The notes under the pieces: model-generated
The model's input: only the letters and a program-made list of their open reading frames with translations
Database searches by the model: none
Told to the model about the DNA's origin: nothing
Source of the DNA: Nemophila menziesii
Taxonomy: Eukaryota; Streptophyta; Magnoliopsida; Boraginales; Hydrophyllaceae
Direction of reading: 5' to 3'
DNA: 64,000 nt
NCBI GenBank assembly: GCA_029959085.1
Contig: JARWIR010000010.1
Location: 5,973,001-6,037,000, forward strand
In this document: in pieces, positions 11,962-25,016 of the stretch
Numbering within the stretch: the stretch's first letter is position 1
Layout of the letters: each line of letters opens with the position of its first letter
Program-made: the position numbers and the translations under genes

Positions 11962-12036
11962 CTCGTATAGTATCATAGCTAAGGAGAAAACATCCACTTT
12001 CTTATCATATTTCCTATGCTTGAATACTTCAGGAGC
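11962..12036 (-). pseudogene. VIK: Unit A: single exon of a VIK-like Raf-type protein kinase
   Basis: The minus strand reads APEVFKHRKYDKKVDVFSL followed by AMILYE. These are kinase subdomains VIII-IX (APE and DVFS motifs), closest in my memory to VH1-interacting kinase of Arabidopsis. The 75 bp block is flanked by an AG acceptor (GACAG) and a GT donor (GTACTA), so it is a complete exon. No other kinase exon is visible nearby. The next block on the same strand is NOL10, only ~93 bp away. This is a stray exon, not a functional kinase. Confidence 0.8.
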
Positions 12037-12339
12037 CTGTCATTTTACATAGTACCTTCTATTATCATTCATTTAATGAAATTATTGTCATTTTCAATGC
12101 TTAAAAAATGGTAAACATAATATTGTCATTTTCAATTATAATAAATTTCCCCATGGACAAAAATTTATAGATCGCACAAGATCTTATACACGATATTATA
12201 TTTGCCTAAATCCCTTATACATTTACCATAAGTCTCAAAAAGTTATTGTTTAATTTCCTGTACAATTAATAAAGTTAAGTTTATCTATATTTTAATAAAC
12301 AAAATCTAAAATCAAATAAGGAACACGAAATGTCTAACA

Positions 12340-13211
12340 ATTATTATAGAGGCAACAAAATTTGGAAAACCTAGAGGACCTCAGATTTTGCCCTAAGAAA
12401 ATAAAACCAAGTATATTAGACCAAAATCATCTATAAATATCACAAATTATTTATATTTATTATGAGAAATGATTAGAGATATTTCCCACACATCACTATG
12501 GATAATGTCAAAACATTTAGTAGCACGATTACCCGAAGAAGGAAAAGATAGAGTCTTACTTTTAACCAAATTTGCATACAGACCAATTTGAAGATAGTGA
12601 CTTAGGATCTTGATTTTTATTATCAATCAAACCAGAATTGAAAAGATGAGAGTAATTAACCGATTTTGGATGACCGAAGCGTTTGTGCTACACCTCACTA
12701 ATATTAAACACAAATTACGAGTAAGAAATTATAGTGGAAAGAGTCTGCCAACTTTAGGCCCCTTTGCGAGTTTTTTCCTCGTCACCTGAACCTACACAAG
12801 AAAACCATCACGAGAAAAATGGACATCACAGTTGTTATCAACTAATTAACCAATTGATAATATAAGATTATTAAATAGACTAGGAGATACGTAAACATTT
12901 TTAAATAAAGAATTGATATCTCCTATTGCATTTATAGCTAAATGAGTCCCATTAGCTACTTATATTTGGGATGAACAATTATATGGACGAACATTTTATA
13001 ACGTATCAGAAGATGGTGTCATATAATTGGATGCAGTGTAATCAATAAGCTATTATTTATGTGAAGTATAACCTTGGAGTCCCAAGGCGGAAAAAGCAGT
13101 CATAATCTTTTGTTGCACCATCTCAGGTGTGAGACTCGAGGATCCCGTTGTAGATGAGGTTGAGGATTATTCTGAAACCGGAGAATTTCGCACAATAGCT
13201 TGATAAGGATT
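12340..13211 (-). pseudogene. Unit B: Ty1/copia relic, integrase to protease
   Basis: Minus-strand blocks run from KRFGHPKSVNYSHLFNSGL (pre-integrase, ~12700) through LSFPSSGNRATKCFDIIHSD (integrase start, ~12560-12490) to FVIFIDDF (~12440). The protease and spacer region lies at 12900-13200. The right edge is an abrupt junction at 13212 with an Athila LTR. Everything expected to the right (zinc knuckles, gag, LTR) is missing in this unit. The left edge, shared with units C and E, is where the copia fragment ends inside integrase. Confidence 0.8.
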
Positions 13212-14270
13212 ATACTGCAATCCTGGTGATATGGTGGTTAAAACAAACCCTAATGACTATCTGGTTAGAATCATGTTTTGTCAGAACTAATATCGACACT
13301 AGACGTTATGTGGTGGTTCAATAGTTAAACACCCTGGTAAGGTGACCATCTAACTACTATTAAGGTAATCCTAAACGTTGCGCACCGCAAGGAAAACATA
13401 CATTAAATCAAAAACACATAATCAAATATGAAGGTAAGTAGCTAATATCAAATTAAAACATATAATTCCCAAAGAAACTTAGATAGAAGAACGAGAATTC
13501 ATAGTTTATACATTATGCAAAACCTAAGCTAATAGAATTAGTTCATACAAAGAAAAGAAGAGAAGAGAATTACAAAATAAGAGGTTGAAGGAGACATGAT
13601 TGATGCACAGCTCCTTCCAGACTTCTTCTCTTGTGTTGCAGCTTCCTCTTGGCCTTAAGTTCTGGCCCAGGATGATTTTAGAGTGTTAAGAGGCTGTATT
13701 TATAGGGTATAGGATGACCTAATTCGTTTTGTTGAAGGAGAAGGAAAGTAATGGACTCCTAGTCCAACTCAAATTCGTAAGGAAATAAAGATAAACACTG
13801 CTGGACCGTTTTGAGCATATCTTCTTCGTTATTGGTCGGTTTGAGCTCCATAAGATACTAAAAGAATCGCAACAGAATTATCTTGACCCAAAAGAAGGAA
13901 ATTACCAAAATCGGCCTATTTCTTAGGTAACACGCATATCTTTTGACGTGTATGCAGAATCCCAGATTTAGGCAGCTTTTCCTTTTCCTAATTGAACTCA
14001 GTTTCCTTCTATCTCAAATTTCCATGCATATCTCTTTCCATATCTTGTAGTCTTTGACTTGGACTCTAATTAATCTCCATAACTATCTTTAAAGCTTCAC
14101 ACTAAATAAACAATTAAACCCAATATGCTCTAAAAATATTATGGTTACTAAATCAAGACCCAAAATAGGAAAGTGCACTAAACTAAGCTAAAATCAACCT
14201 ATAAACTAATAAATACGCCTAAAATGATGTCTCTGAAGTATATTATATTATCACAAATGAGGAGACATCA
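13212..14270 (-). repeat. Truncated 3' LTR of the outer Athila element
   Basis: This aligns with 32235-33293 of the 5' LTR and starts TGATGTCTCC on the minus strand at 14270. About 515 bp of its distal part are missing. The break at 13212 is fused directly to copia gag/protease sequence. It differs from the 5' LTR at scattered single bases and small indels. Confidence 0.9.
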
Positions 14271-14287
14271 AGACCCCCAACTCAAAG
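14271..14287 (-). promoter_or_regulatory. Polypurine tract of the outer element
   Basis: On the minus strand TTTGAGTTGGGGGTCT abuts the TGATG start of the 3' LTR. It matches the inner element's tract at 28335-28347. It would prime plus-strand DNA synthesis. Confidence 0.8.
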
Positions 14288-16525
14288 TTGTATCGTCCCG
14301 ATACAATAAAAGTAAAGAACAGAAGGGTAGTCAAATAAACAAGGAGAAGTAGGAGGAGAATAAGAACAGAATATAATGAATGATCTTAGAGAAAAACATC
14401 TAAAAAGTTTCATTTAGTAATGCTCAAGAAATAATGCACAAATATGCTTAATATACATGTAATCAACAATCCATAACTTCAAGTCCAGATTAATTTCGCA
14501 ATGTCAGAAGGAGAGGATGATAACTTAGTTCATGTTAATGGCTATAGGTTGTTCATAGGTCCCAAATACATCATCCAATGATCCACTTACCTACTACCTA
14601 ATAACTCAATTGTTTCTCCATCTAGTAGTTAGAAATCCTAAGGTCTTTGGTTATAACTTGGCTTAAGGACGGGTGTGGTATATTTGGATAATGAAAAGTG
14701 AGCTTTCGGCTCTCTCCTCACTAGCCATCAACGAATCGCCCTAGAGCTTGAGTTTTCACTCAAAGATGTTCATACTCAACCCAATTTATTGATGCTTTTG
14801 ATTTGCATCCCCAATAATCCCAAATAAAACCTTTTATGATGATATACAAATTCCACTTTGCCGGTCCGAATATATATTTTCTTTTTATATCAATTTTTTC
14901 TTTTGTATAGCTATGATTCTCTTCTTGATGTTCGAGATATCATGCTATTTTTTTCATATATATTCATTCTTTTTATGCCCTTGTTGGCAAATTTAACTTG
15001 TAGCTTCTTTTCCATTCACTATTACCCCGACAAAGGGTTACAATAATAACAATTTCATTATCAATAAAATCACAAAGATAATTCCCAATTCCCAGAGTTC
15101 CCTAATGATGAAACCCACCACCCCAAACTCAAGCTCTAAAACGAGTTTGTCTCGGGGTTTGCGATTCGAGTGCGGGTCATAGAGATAAGTCCTACAAACT
15201 AAGGGTATGGATTATAATGTGTTTCAATAAAAGGCTTTAGAAAGGCTCAGAGGGGTTAAGACGGATAAATAATAATATAATCAAATAAAGGGTGAGAAAG
15301 TATAAAAGGCTTCAAGTGTTTTATTCATGAAAGAACTGCATTATTCATTTTTCTATCTACCGGATTTCGTTACTTTTTCACTATTAGTTGATAGATAAGC
15401 GGGTTTTCAACTAATTTTAAACCTCACGTTCTACATACCAAATAACTATTCCTAAGTTTCAACATACTTCTTAGCATTGCTCATTAACTTTTCTATCCTT
15501 TATTTCCTGTTTTCATGCATGCATCTAAACAACTTATGACATCTTTCAAAAACATACTACTTACTATCATTAACTTAATTAAATCATGCTCACATAGGTA
15601 CATTCAAAGATATTCTATGCCTAATTCAACCAAAAAAAATTTAAATTTTATGAAAAAACTAAAAGGAAGATGAGGAAGACGAATCCCCACCCCCAACTCA
15701 AAAATGAGCCGTGTCCCCACGACTAGAAAAAGACTCAAGAAAAATAAAATTTAAAATTATCATACATATTACACATAAAGAAATGGTAGGGAAGAAAGAA
15801 AACATACTCTTCGAGGCTTTTACCTCGCCTTATCGATACTCAGATTAAATCTAATGTATCTTCTTCACCCAACTTCTTATTCGCTTTTCAATCAAGACAC
15901 GTGATCATAGTAGGATATTGCATTAAATAACGACATGGGAGAGATCGAAAAATCGTATCACCTCCTCATAGATCAACTGTGCCACATCTTCCTCCTCTCC
16001 TCACACAATACAATTCACAAACAACCCAAGCATTCCAAATCTCCACGAATCTTTATGTATTCTCCTTCAACTTCTTCTTTAAATACTTTCTTATAAGAAA
16101 AAGGTAGTTCCTTTAATTGTTTCTTCGGATAAGCTATCATGGCCATTGAAGCTTTCTCTTTTTCTTCGGGTGTAGGGTCGTTGATTTGTAGAGGTTTGTG
16201 TTGTCTTCTTCACTAAAGTTGGAATCTTTTTGCTTATTGAATCAACACAGCATGCTAACCTCTCTTCTCTTGACTTGTTTTACCCTTTGAATTGGAACTA
16301 GGACTTCTCTCACTTGATTTCTTCTCAATTAAATCCAATACCTTGATTTCTTCATCTCCCATACAGTAGATAATGTTCATGTTCTCTTAATCATCACAAT
16401 TGACCCCCAATTCAAAGCTTTAACCACTCTTGAAATTTGAAACTCTTGATTATTGGTTGTACACGCTTTATTGGGTTAGGAAAAGTGATTGGATGATGAT
16501 TTTCTATGTGGGTAAGATGGATTCT
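14288..16525 (-). other. Outer element: 3' non-coding region with decayed env-position frame
   Basis: No long frame remains. Short minus-strand stretches near 16380-15850 may be what is left of the third ORF. Several blocks are recognisably shared with the inner element's 3' region. They are a hairpin around CGTGGGGACACG (15705-15725), polypurine-like G-runs at ~16404, 15686 and 15115, the GTAACCCTTTGTCGGGG block (~15030), CCGGCAAAGTGGAAT (~14855), and a block at ~14655-14745 matching 27895-27975. Confidence 0.6.
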
Positions 16526-17060
16526 TCATGGCCTGGATTTAAGAAATTGTAGGATGAATTGCTTAAATTTATGCTTTTGATTCTTGGATTCAAGGTGTTT
16601 TGGTATGATATGGGTGGTTGAATCTTCCTTGTAATGATGTGGAGGATGAATTGGATGTGTTTTCATGGTGATTGGGTAGTGTTTTGATGATTGGTGAAGG
16701 TTTTTATGAGTTTTAATGGAGTTGGGAGAGTTTTGGAGAAGACAAAGAGGCTTAAGGTTTAGAAAATTCGGACTAATAAGAATTAACCCTCTTTTATAAG
16801 CTTGAAAACCTGTTTTTTCTCTCCCAAAAGTGCCGCGTGGACCATGGGTGCGGACTAGGGGGTAATCCGCAGGGGTACCCCGCGGCTCTGTAGAATCCTT
16901 CGTCAAAATACACGTGGAAGCAACCCCGTGGCACATGTTTTTGGCTTGCGGTGCAGGGGACGGACTAGGGTCCGGTGTACCGCAGCCAACAGCTCCAATT
17001 TTTTTCGTCTCTGGATAAAACACGTGGCTCTACCCCGTGGCACGGGTTTCTTCCTCTGCG
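16526..17060 (-). other. Outer element: GC-rich spacer, left part
   Basis: A minus-strand frame of 165 codons (16526-17023) is proline- and histidine-rich with no domain I recognise. It is probably fortuitous. The sequence is far richer in G+C than its surroundings and is full of CCGCGG/GGTGCACCGC-like words. It is interrupted at 17061 by the inner element and resumes at 29918. Confidence 0.5.
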
Positions 17061-17065
17061 GTGCA
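17061..17065. repeat. Left target-site duplication (GTGCA) of the inner Athila element
   Basis: GTGCA here and GTGCA at 29913-29917 directly flank the two LTR ends. A perfect 5 bp duplication is what integrase of this class leaves. Confidence 0.95.
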
Positions 17066-18630
17066 TGATGTCTCCCTAATTGTTCTTATTTTAGACCCTT
17101 AGGAGACATCATTTTTGGTGTTTATTTAATTAATTCGATAGACTTTTGAATGAAATATGCAATAATTCGGATTTCCCTTTTTATTTCTAGCATTTTTGAA
17201 TTATTAAACTTTTGCGCGTAATATTGGTATTTTTAGTGTAAAGTTTACAGGTTTTTAGATGTTAGCTAGGAAAGGAATCCGAAGATAAAGTCAAAGATCA
17301 AAAGATAGAGTCAAGACTTGAAGAGAAATCCCGAAGATTTTATTTTAGAGCTAAAAATCCATTTTCCAGGCCCTTGATTGCTGTTTTCGAGGTACTTAAG
17401 AGCTGATTGAGCCGCTGACCTTTGAAGAGAAAACATTCCTTATCGAAGTACGGAACTTTAGCAACTGGAATGAGGTCAATCGGAGTTGTAACGCATCGGG
17501 AAAAGCAGTTTTAGTGAAGGCCTGTCATCAGTTACGGGATTTTGGGCTTAGAAAGTGGGCTTGGACATTTAATTAGGCTTTTATTTTCTGGTCCAAGCCC
17601 TAGTCCGAATTTTTAACTATAAAAGGAGGTCTGGACTCTTATTTTAAATACAATTCACTTTCCACAAGATTAAAAACACCAGAGAAGCTACAGCAGGAAG
17701 AAAGGAGAAGCTACAAGAGCTGGAGTGGGTCTATAGCTCCATTCGTAGTCATTCTTATTCCGAAAATTAGGTTTTTCTTTTATTTTAATTTTGTAACGAA
17801 TATGAATTCCATTTCTTTTTATTTTGTTTTTAATTTTAATATGAGCTAAATTTCCATTAGTGCTTGAGAACAAAACAATGGGTGAATCTTGATTTTATTA
17901 TTATAACAAATGTTGAATTTGGGTTTTTATTGAATTAAATTAAATTAGGGCTTTTACTCTTTTCGACAATTTGTGAATGTTTACTGATTTTAGAGTCGCG
18001 AACTAAAATTAGGTGTTAGTATCTAAGCTATTCCATATATGTGGCGTATGGATCATCCTGACGGGGGGTTTAGGTACAGAAATAATTGTTCAATCTAGAA
18101 TAAAAACTATTGATTCTGACGAACTTAGTTAATCCTAGGGCCAATGTGGTAATAAATCTTAATCATCCAACGGTGGATCATATTTACCCTGACGGGACTA
18201 GTGACACTTTAGGATTGCCTTATAGTCCACCCTGACGGGGGTATAAGGAATTTAGAATCCCGACCATTGTAATTGACTGATTTAGCCCTTAAACAACATA
18301 AGTTAGAAAGTAAAATTAGGAGGATCCTTGCGTTCTCAAGTACTACATCTCATATTGCGTTTTCACTTATTTTACTTGCGTCTTAGCTTCTACTTGCATT
18401 TAATTATTTGTCTTTCATTTATTTAGAATTAATAAACAAAACCAAACAAACAATTTATTGTCTTTTATTTTCATAAGTGCATAAATCACTACTTGCTAAA
18501 CATTGTGATCAACCATCCGTCCTTGGAACGAATCTGTATTATCATACATACTACTTGGGACAACCGTACACTTGCGGTTGTGGTTCGATTAGCATTTACA
18601 TTTATTTTTAGAACACACAAAGGACCACCA
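17066..18630 (+). repeat. 5' LTR of the inner Athila element
   Basis: It starts TGATGTCTCC and ends GGACCACCA right before the primer site. The 1,565 bp match the 3' LTR base for base as far as I can follow. It contains a TATAAAAGG box (~17620), a likely promoter, and a row of CCTGACGGG repeats at ~18055-18240. Its first ~60 bp resemble the outer element's LTR, including an AGACATCATTTT block. Confidence 0.95.
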
Positions 18631-18636
18631 AGTTTT

Positions 18637-18655
18637 TGGCGCCGCTGCCGGGGAC
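18637..18655 (+). promoter_or_regulatory. Primer-binding site, tRNA-Asp type
   Basis: TGGCGCCGCTGCCGGGGAC lies six bases after the LTR end. It fits the 3' end of plant tRNA-Asp, the usual primer of Athila and Tat elements. The same 19 bases occur on the minus strand in the outer element (31694-31712). Confidence 0.9.
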
Positions 18656-18764
18656 GGTAGCGTGTGACCACGGTGTTTATCCTTTAGTGATAAGTGCATT
18701 TATTTTATTTTATCAGTTTTACGCTTTTTGTTTGTTAGCTTTTTCAGGTTTTTAGGTTTGGTGT

Positions 18765-21700
18765 ATGCGAAGAAGGCTATTCAAGGATCTAGAGCCAACA
18801 CCTCCGATCCTTAGTAATCCAGAATCGTTGATCAGACTTGCGAACAGAAGAAGAAGAGAACGAGAAGCTTTAGAAGTAGAAGAATTAAGTAACAGAATGG
18901 AGAATATCATTATTCAAGGTCAACAGAATGGGCAAGGCCAGTTAGATGCAAATGGCCAACCTTTAGCTCCAGGCGTTATTCCTCAAGTCCAACCACTAAA
19001 TCCTAACCCTCCAGTCCAGATAGTGATGAATCATGATCCGTGGTTCACTAATGGCCCTCCAGAAGTTCCATTCCGCGCTCCAGCTATAGGAGTAGGTGCT
19101 CCAGATATTAATGTTCCGAGATTCCGTCCAGATCCGGGTATGCTAGCTCAGTTCCAAAACTTTGGAAATTTTCGCGGAAGACCATCGGAAGATCCTCTTA
19201 GAGCGGTACAAAAATTTAAGCAGATATGTGATTCTTATATCACACAAGGGGTTTCAAGAGAACAGATGTATTTTGCTGCTTTCAAATTCTTTGTCATTGA
19301 TGGAGCAAGTGAATGGCACGATACGCAAGATCCTACGAGGATTACTAATTGGGACCAATTAGAAATCGCTTTCTTTGACAGGTATTACCCAAGTAACATG
19401 AGGTTAGATGCTGAACTAGAATTGACACAATTCCGTCAAGAGTATGAGGAAACTGTGGGTAGGAGTTGGACAAGATTTCAGATGTGTTTGCGTAAAGTTC
19501 CTAATCATGGCTTTTCAGAACAACAACAGTTAAAGATCTTTTATAGAGGCCTTGATGGAATTTCGAGAGAGAAGTTGGATACGCTATGTGGAGCAGGTTT
19601 TCTTCAAGTTCAACCCGCTCATGCCAAGATCATTTTAGAGAGAACAGTCAAGAATGAAGTTGGGTGGAGCTCAGTAAGAACACCAGTCAAGGGAGTAAAT
19701 AATGTTGACATAGAAGAGAAATTTGCTACGTTTGAGAATAAGATCCAGAATACCATAGAGCAACAATTGAAGCAGCTTACTCTAGCTGTGACAGAAGGAT
19801 TTTCGGGTAAGAAGGTAGCTGTGCATGCTGCACAAGAAGTTTATATGTGTTCAATTTGTAAGGTAGATGATCATGATGAGGAAAGTTGTCCGAATAATCA
19901 AGAATCAGTGAATTTTATGTCCAACAGAGGTAATTTTAATTCGAGTGGTAATGGATATCAACCTAACAGAAACCATCCTGGGTTTCAATATTCGAATCCT
20001 AATGGGGCAGCCAATCCTACATATGCGTATCAGCCGCGTCCCCAAGGTAATAACTATAATCCTAGACCACAAAACAATTATCAAGGAGGACAGAATCAGA
20101 ATACTTATGTACCAAGACAAGCTCCTCAGAATACTTACGATGAAACGCTAAACCAGAAAGCTTTACCTGCACATCCACAAGAAGGGGTACTCACCCTTCA
20201 GAAAACTGTTGAAAATTTGATTGCTCTACAAGCACAAGCGATGGAACGTCAGAACGCAGCAATAGAACGTCAGAACGCTGCAATAGAAAGACAAAATGCA
20301 GCTGAAGCAAATATGAAGATGTTCCAGAATCAGCTGAGTCAAATCAGTAAACAGCTCAATCAACGTCCACAAGGACAACTTCCAAGCGATACGGAAAATC
20401 CAACACAACGTGAAGATTGCAAGGCTGTTACATTAAGAAGTGGTAAGAACCTCCTTCCACCCCCTTTTCCCGTTATGAAAGAGAAAGAAGTTCCAAGAAA
20501 AGAAAAGGAAGTGGGTGAGAAAGAGAAAGAGAATGAGAAAGATAGTGAGGTTGAAGAAATAGAAAGACCAAGAGAAATCCCGAAAAAGAGAGATGAAATT
20601 GCGAGCAATCGCCCTCCACCACCGTTTCCATCACGAGTTCAGAAAAAGGGTGACTTGGGTGATTTTCAGAAATTCTTTAATAGGGTAAGGGGTCTAAGTA
20701 TTAATATTCCGTTACTTGAGGCGATTCGAGATATTCCTAAGTATACGAAGTTTTTAAAGAGGGCCCTCACTAACAAAAGGCCCTACTGTGATAATGAGAT
20801 GATTGGCCTTCCTGAAGAGTGTAGTGCGATTTGTCAGAGTAAATTACCTCCGAAGTTAGTTGATCCGGGGAGTTTCACGATTCCCATATCAATTGGAGAA
20901 GAATGGAAGGGAAAGGCGCTATGCGATTTGGGGGCAAGCATCAACTTGATGCCCAAGTCAGTCTTTGATAAGCTTAAAATTGGAAATGCAAGACCCACTT
21001 CTATGGTCTTGCAAATGGCGGACAGGTCTCTTGCCCATCCTGAAGGCCGTATTGAGGATGTCCTTGTTAAGGCAGGTACACTTATATTTCCTGTTGATTT
21101 CGTAATTCTTGAATACAATGCAGATAGAAATGTCCCCATTATTTTGGGTAGACCCTTCCTAGCTACAGGGAGGACATTGATCGATGTAGAGAATGGCGAA
21201 TTAACAATGAGAATACAAGATGAGGAAGTGAAATTCAATGTATTTCGAGCTATGAAATTCCCAGATTCTCAGGAAGATTGCTTCAGAATGGATGTAGTAG
21301 AGCAAGCATCGCAAGAGGTATTTAATTGTTTAAATTTTGATGATATCTTGCAGGCTGCTTTGACATTAGATTCACCTGAGATGATGGAGGAGCTTACAGA
21401 AACAGTGGCAGCTCTCAATTCTGAAAATCCGAAATATAGGCGTCTTGCCTATGAACCTGTGAGAGAACCGGGGGAGATTATTCCTAAAAAGAAACCTTCA
21501 ATTGAATCTCCTCCGGAGTTGGAAGAAAAACCATTGCCAGCACACTTGAGGTATGCTTATTTGGGTACTAATGAAACTCTACCTGTTATTGTTTCAGCTA
21601 ATTTAACAGGTCCTCAAGAAGATAAACTGTTGCGTGTGTTAAGAGCCAACAAGGAAGCAATAGGTTGGACAATTGCTGATATCAAAGGCATTAGTCCATC

Positions 21701-24440
21701 CTATTGTCAACACAAAATCATACTAGAAGATGTTAATGCACGCTCAGTTGAAGGTCAGAGAAGATTAATGCCAGCCATGAAGGATGTGGTGAAGAAGGAG
21801 GTAATTAAGCTTTTAGATGCGGGGATTATTTATCCCATTTCGAGTAGTGAATGGGTGAGCCCAGTTCAGTGTGTACCGAAGAAAGGAGGAATGACAACAA
21901 TTCTTAATGATAAAAATGAAGCGATTCCTTCAAGAACGGTAGTTGGATGGAGAGTTTGCATGGATTACAGAAAGCTGAACAAGGCCACCAGAAAAGATCA
22001 TTTCCCTTTGCCCTTCATTGATCAAATGTTAGACAAATTAGCCGGAAGGGAATATTACTGTTTCTTGGATGGTTACTCTGGGTACAATCAGATCTACGTG
22101 GCTCCAGAAGATCAACATAAGACTACCTTTACATGCCCATTTGGTACTTTTGCATATCGCAGAATGCCATTTGGGTTGTGTAACGCTCCCGCTACTTTTC
22201 AAAGGTGCATGATGGCCATCTTCTGGGACATGATAGATAATTTCCTTGAAGTGTTCATGGATGATTTCTCCGTGTTTGGTGATGATTTTGATATATGTTT
22301 GGACAACTTGGAGAAAGTGTTAGTGAGATGCAAGGAAACAGATTTGGTGCTCAACTGGGAGAAGTGTCACTTCATGGTACGCGAAGGTATTGTTCTGGGT
22401 CACAAAGTTTCGAGTGTTGGTTTAGAGGTTGATAGAGCAAAGATAGAGGTAATTAAAACTCTTCCCCCTCCCATTTCTGTTAAAGGGGTAAGGAGTTTTC
22501 TTGGCCATGCTGGTTTTTATAGGCGTTTTATTAAGGATTTTTCTAAGATTGCTAAACCGTTATGCAACTTACTCGAAAAGGATTGCAAATTTCTTTTTGA
22601 TGAAGCTTGTTTAGCGGCCTTCAAAACAATCAAGGAAAAACTCATTTCTGCTCCTATAGTGTTACCTCCAGATTGGAATTTACCGTTTGAGGTTATGTGT
22701 GATGCGAGTGATTTATGTATGGGAGCTGTATTGGGACAGAGAAAAGAGAAAGTTTTTCATTCAATTTACTATGCTAGTAAAACTTTTAGTGGTGCTCAGA
22801 TTAATTACACAGTTACAGAAAAGGAGTTGCTAGCAGTTGTCTATTCGTTTGATAAATTTCGCTCTTATCTTCTTGGAGCGAAAGTTATTGTTTACACAGA
22901 TCATTCTGCGATCAGATTTCTTATGGAGAAGAAAGATGCAAAACCAAGGTTAATCAGATGGGTGTTATTGCTTCAAGAGTTCGATTTAGAGATCAAAGAT
23001 AGAAAGGGTTGTGAGAATCAGGTTGCAGATCATCTATCGCGCTTAGAGGGTTCAGAGATGAATAGTGGTACTGAAGCAGTTAGAGAAGAGTTTCCTGATG
23101 AGAGTTTATTCGTTGTTCGAGATTATGAAGCTCCTTGGTATGCAGATATTGCAAATTTAGTGGTGAGTGGTGTTTTTCCTGAAGGTTCTACTTATCAAGA
23201 AAGAAAGAGGTTAGCTCATCGTGCTAGACAGTTCTTTTGGGAGGATCCGTTCCTCTATAAAGTTTGTGCTGACCAAATGATACGAAGATGTGTAGCAAGG
23301 GAAGAGACTCAAGCCATTATAGCTGGATGCCATGATTCATTATATGGAGGACATTTCAAAGGAGACAGAACTGCTGCAAAGGTATTTCAATCAGGTTTTT
23401 ACTGGCCTTCTCTTATTAAAGATTGCCATGAATATGTTAAGAAATGTTCGAGATGCCAGTTTACCGGAAACATATCTAAGAGGGATGAGATGCCACGTAA
23501 TAATGTGTTAGAGGTTGAGATATTCGATGTTTGGGGCATAGACTTTATGGGTCCTTTCGTCCCTTCAAATGGTAACCTCTATATCTTATTGGCTGTTGAT
23601 TATGTGTCTAAGTGGGTAGAAGCGGTGGCTTTACCTACTAATGATTCACGAGTGGTGATTAAGTTCTTGAAGTCACATATTTTCACTAGACATGGCACAC
23701 CTAGAGTGATTATTAGCGATGGAGGATCTCATTTCGTTAATAGATATCTGAAGACTATTCTAGAGAAATATGGAGTCAGACACCGTGTATCTACTGCATA
23801 CCATCCACAATCCAATGGGCAAGCTGAAGTTTCGAATCGTGAAGTCAAATCAATCCTAGAGAAAACCGTTGGTCCTACAAGAAAAGATTGGTCAATGAAG
23901 TTAGATGATGCGTTGTGGGCCTATCGTACTGCGTTTAAGACTCCAGTAGGTGCATCTCCTTATCGTATGGTGTATGGTAAGGCTTGTCACTTACCTTTAG
24001 AGCTTGAAATGGGTGCCTATTGGGCAATTGCGCAGTTGAACTTAGATCCTATCTTAGCCGGAAAGAATCGTATGATGAAGCTTAATGAACTTGACGAATT
24101 CCGATTGCATGCTTATGAAAATGCTAAACTTTACAAAGAAAATACAAAGAAATGGCATGACAATCGGATTCGTCCAAAGAACTTTGAAGTGGGGCAAAAA
24201 GTATTAAAGTATAATTCAAAGTTCAGCAATTTTCCGGGTAAGTTAAGATCTAAGTGGTCAGGTCCATACATAGTGACCAAAGTTACACCTCATGGGGCGA
24301 TAGAAATAGAACACCCGCTAGAGAACCGTACCTTTATGGTTAACGGTCACAGATTAAAGATATACCATGGAGGTGAAGATACCAATCGCTCGAAAGATCC
24401 ACATCCCGGGGAGGTCATGTATCTCCTCGAGAATCCTTAG
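18765..24440 (+). CDS. Athila gag-pol polyprotein, uninterrupted
   Basis: The frame has 1,891 codons and no stop or frameshift. Gag: capsid-like domain at ~180-300 ([23 protein letters not shown]) and one CCHC knuckle C362-C365-H370-C375. Next come an N/P/Q-rich linker, a triple ERQNAAI repeat (~485-505) and a K/E-rich stretch (~575-610). Protease: [10 protein letters not shown] with D721, the Athila form of D-S/T-G. Reverse transcriptase: [15 protein letters not shown], then FMDD at 1164-1167. RNase H: D1313, E1352, D1379, D1422. Integrase: zinc finger H1523-H1530-C1561-C1564 and core D1593, D1652, E1688 with the normal 35-residue D-E spacing. The C-terminus has no chromodomain. The first ATG after the primer site starts it, leaving a 134 bp leader. 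Gag and pol share one frame, so a frameshift is not needed. The products would form particles, copy the RNA and integrate the DNA. Confidence 0.95.
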   Translation: MRRRLFKDLEPTPPILSNPESLIRLANRRRREREALEVEELSNRMENIIIQGQQNGQGQLDANGQPLAPGVIPQVQPLNPNPPVQIVMNHDPWFTNGPPEVPFRAPAIGVGAPDINVPRFRPDPGMLAQFQNFGNFRGRPSEDPLRAVQKFKQICDSYITQGVSREQMYFAAFKFFVIDGASEWHDTQDPTRITNWDQLEIAFFDRYYPSNMRLDAELELTQFRQEYEETVGRSWTRFQMCLRKVPNHGFSEQQQLKIFYRGLDGISREKLDTLCGAGFLQVQPAHAKIILERTVKNEVGWSSVRTPVKGVNNVDIEEKFATFENKIQNTIEQQLKQLTLAVTEGFSGKKVAVHAAQEVYMCSICKVDDHDEESCPNNQESVNFMSNRGNFNSSGNGYQPNRNHPGFQYSNPNGAANPTYAYQPRPQGNNYNPRPQNNYQGGQNQNTYVPRQAPQNTYDETLNQKALPAHPQEGVLTLQKTVENLIALQAQAMERQNAAIERQNAAIERQNAAEANMKMFQNQLSQISKQLNQRPQGQLPSDTENPTQREDCKAVTLRSGKNLLPPPFPVMKEKEVPRKEKEVGEKEKENEKDSEVEEIERPREIPKKRDEIASNRPPPPFPSRVQKKGDLGDFQKFFNRVRGLSINIPLLEAIRDIPKYTKFLKRALTNKRPYCDNEMIGLPEECSAICQSKLPPKLVDPGSFTIPISIGEEWKGKALCDLGASINLMPKSVFDKLKIGNARPTSMVLQMADRSLAHPEGRIEDVLVKAGTLIFPVDFVILEYNADRNVPIILGRPFLATGRTLIDVENGELTMRIQDEEVKFNVFRAMKFPDSQEDCFRMDVVEQASQEVFNCLNFDDILQAALTLDSPEMMEELTETVAALNSENPKYRRLAYEPVREPGEIIPKKKPSIESPPELEEKPLPAHLRYAYLGTNETLPVIVSANLTGPQEDKLLRVLRANKEAIGWTIADIKGISPSYCQHKIILEDVNARSVEGQRRLMPAMKDVVKKEVIKLLDAGIIYPISSSEWVSPVQCVPKKGGMTTILNDKNEAIPSRTVVGWRVCMDYRKLNKATRKDHFPLPFIDQMLDKLAGREYYCFLDGYSGYNQIYVAPEDQHKTTFTCPFGTFAYRRMPFGLCNAPATFQRCMMAIFWDMIDNFLEVFMDDFSVFGDDFDICLDNLEKVLVRCKETDLVLNWEKCHFMVREGIVLGHKVSSVGLEVDRAKIEVIKTLPPPISVKGVRSFLGHAGFYRRFIKDFSKIAKPLCNLLEKDCKFLFDEACLAAFKTIKEKLISAPIVLPPDWNLPFEVMCDASDLCMGAVLGQRKEKVFHSIYYASKTFSGAQINYTVTEKELLAVVYSFDKFRSYLLGAKVIVYTDHSAIRFLMEKKDAKPRLIRWVLLLQEFDLEIKDRKGCENQVADHLSRLEGSEMNSGTEAVREEFPDESLFVVRDYEAPWYADIANLVVSGVFPEGSTYQERKRLAHRARQFFWEDPFLYKVCADQMIRRCVAREETQAIIAGCHDSLYGGHFKGDRTAAKVFQSGFYWPSLIKDCHEYVKKCSRCQFTGNISKRDEMPRNNVLEVEIFDVWGIDFMGPFVPSNGNLYILLAVDYVSKWVEAVALPTNDSRVVIKFLKSHIFTRHGTPRVIISDGGSHFVNRYLKTILEKYGVRHRVSTAYHPQSNGQAEVSNREVKSILEKTVGPTRKDWSMKLDDALWAYRTAFKTPVGASPYRMVYGKACHLPLELEMGAYWAIAQLNLDPILAGKNRMMKLNELDEFRLHAYENAKLYKENTKKWHDNRIRPKNFEVGQKVLKYNSKFSNFPGKLRSKWSGPYIVTKVTPHGAIEIEHPLENRTFMVNGHRLKIYHGGEDTNRSKDPHPGEVMYLLENP

Positions 24441-24675
24441 AAGCGTGAGGTAACCCGTCGAGCTTAACGACGTTAAACAAAAGCCAATTACTTGTATATT
24501 AGCTGAGTTTTTCTATTTCTGCAATTTAGATTAGTTTGATTTCCGTAATTTTAGTGTTTTTATTAAGAAATGAGGAAGGGTAGTTGTTTTTGATGATTTC
24601 AGGGGTAAAAAGGACTTGAGTTTGGGGTCGATTTGGCGAAAACAGAAGAAAAAGAGGTTGGATGTCCAGGAGAAA

Positions 24676-25015
24676 CCGGGAACCCGCATTCCGCAGAACC
24701 GGGTACCCGGTTTTGGTGCTGTAATTTCTGAAATTCCCTGACCCAGCGTCTTGGTGGCTTGCGTTTTCGTGCGTTTTCATTCGCGCCATCGACACAAATC
24801 CGGGTACCCGCATTTGGCAGAACCGGGTACCCGGTTTCGGAGCTGCTGATGGTGAAATTCTCTGGTCCAGCGTCTTGACGTGCTGCGTTTTGGCGCGTTT
24901 TGACTCGCGCCATCGAGAAAATCCGGGAACCCGCATTCCACAGAACCGGGTACCCGGTTTCGGCGAGCAAAATCCCTGACCCAGCGTCTTGGGGTCCAGC
25001 GTTTTGGTGCGTTTT

Positions 25016-25016
<1 letters not shown>
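24676..25016. repeat. ~123 bp tandem repeat with GGGTACCC/GGGAACCC palindromes, 2.75 copies
   Basis: Units start at 24676, 24800 and 24923. Each opens with a pair of near-palindromes (CCGGG-A/T-ACCCG) about 21 bp apart. Each then has GACCCAGCGTCTTG-like and GCGTTTTxGxGCGTTTT blocks. The third copy is cut by the poly(A) run. Confidence 0.85.

Noticed and set aside
11962..12036. Functional kinase gene
   Set aside because: Only one exon is present; neither the ATP-binding lobe nor the catalytic loop is in the neighbourhood.
17688..17873. 61-codon minus frame present twice
   Set aside because: It is identical because the two LTRs are identical; no sign of coding selection.
18489..18671. Minus-strand frame at the LTR/primer-site border
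   Set aside because: It crosses the LTR end and primer site in antisense. The same frame recurs in the 3' LTR with a different tail.
20834..21238. 134-codon antisense frame inside gag-pol
   Set aside because: It lies opposite the protease and linker of a long real frame, has no domain and is absent from other copies. It is a shadow frame.
24676..25016. CRISPR-like repeat array
   Set aside because: Units are ~123 bp, diverged and adjacent without unique spacers, inside a plant retrotransposon.
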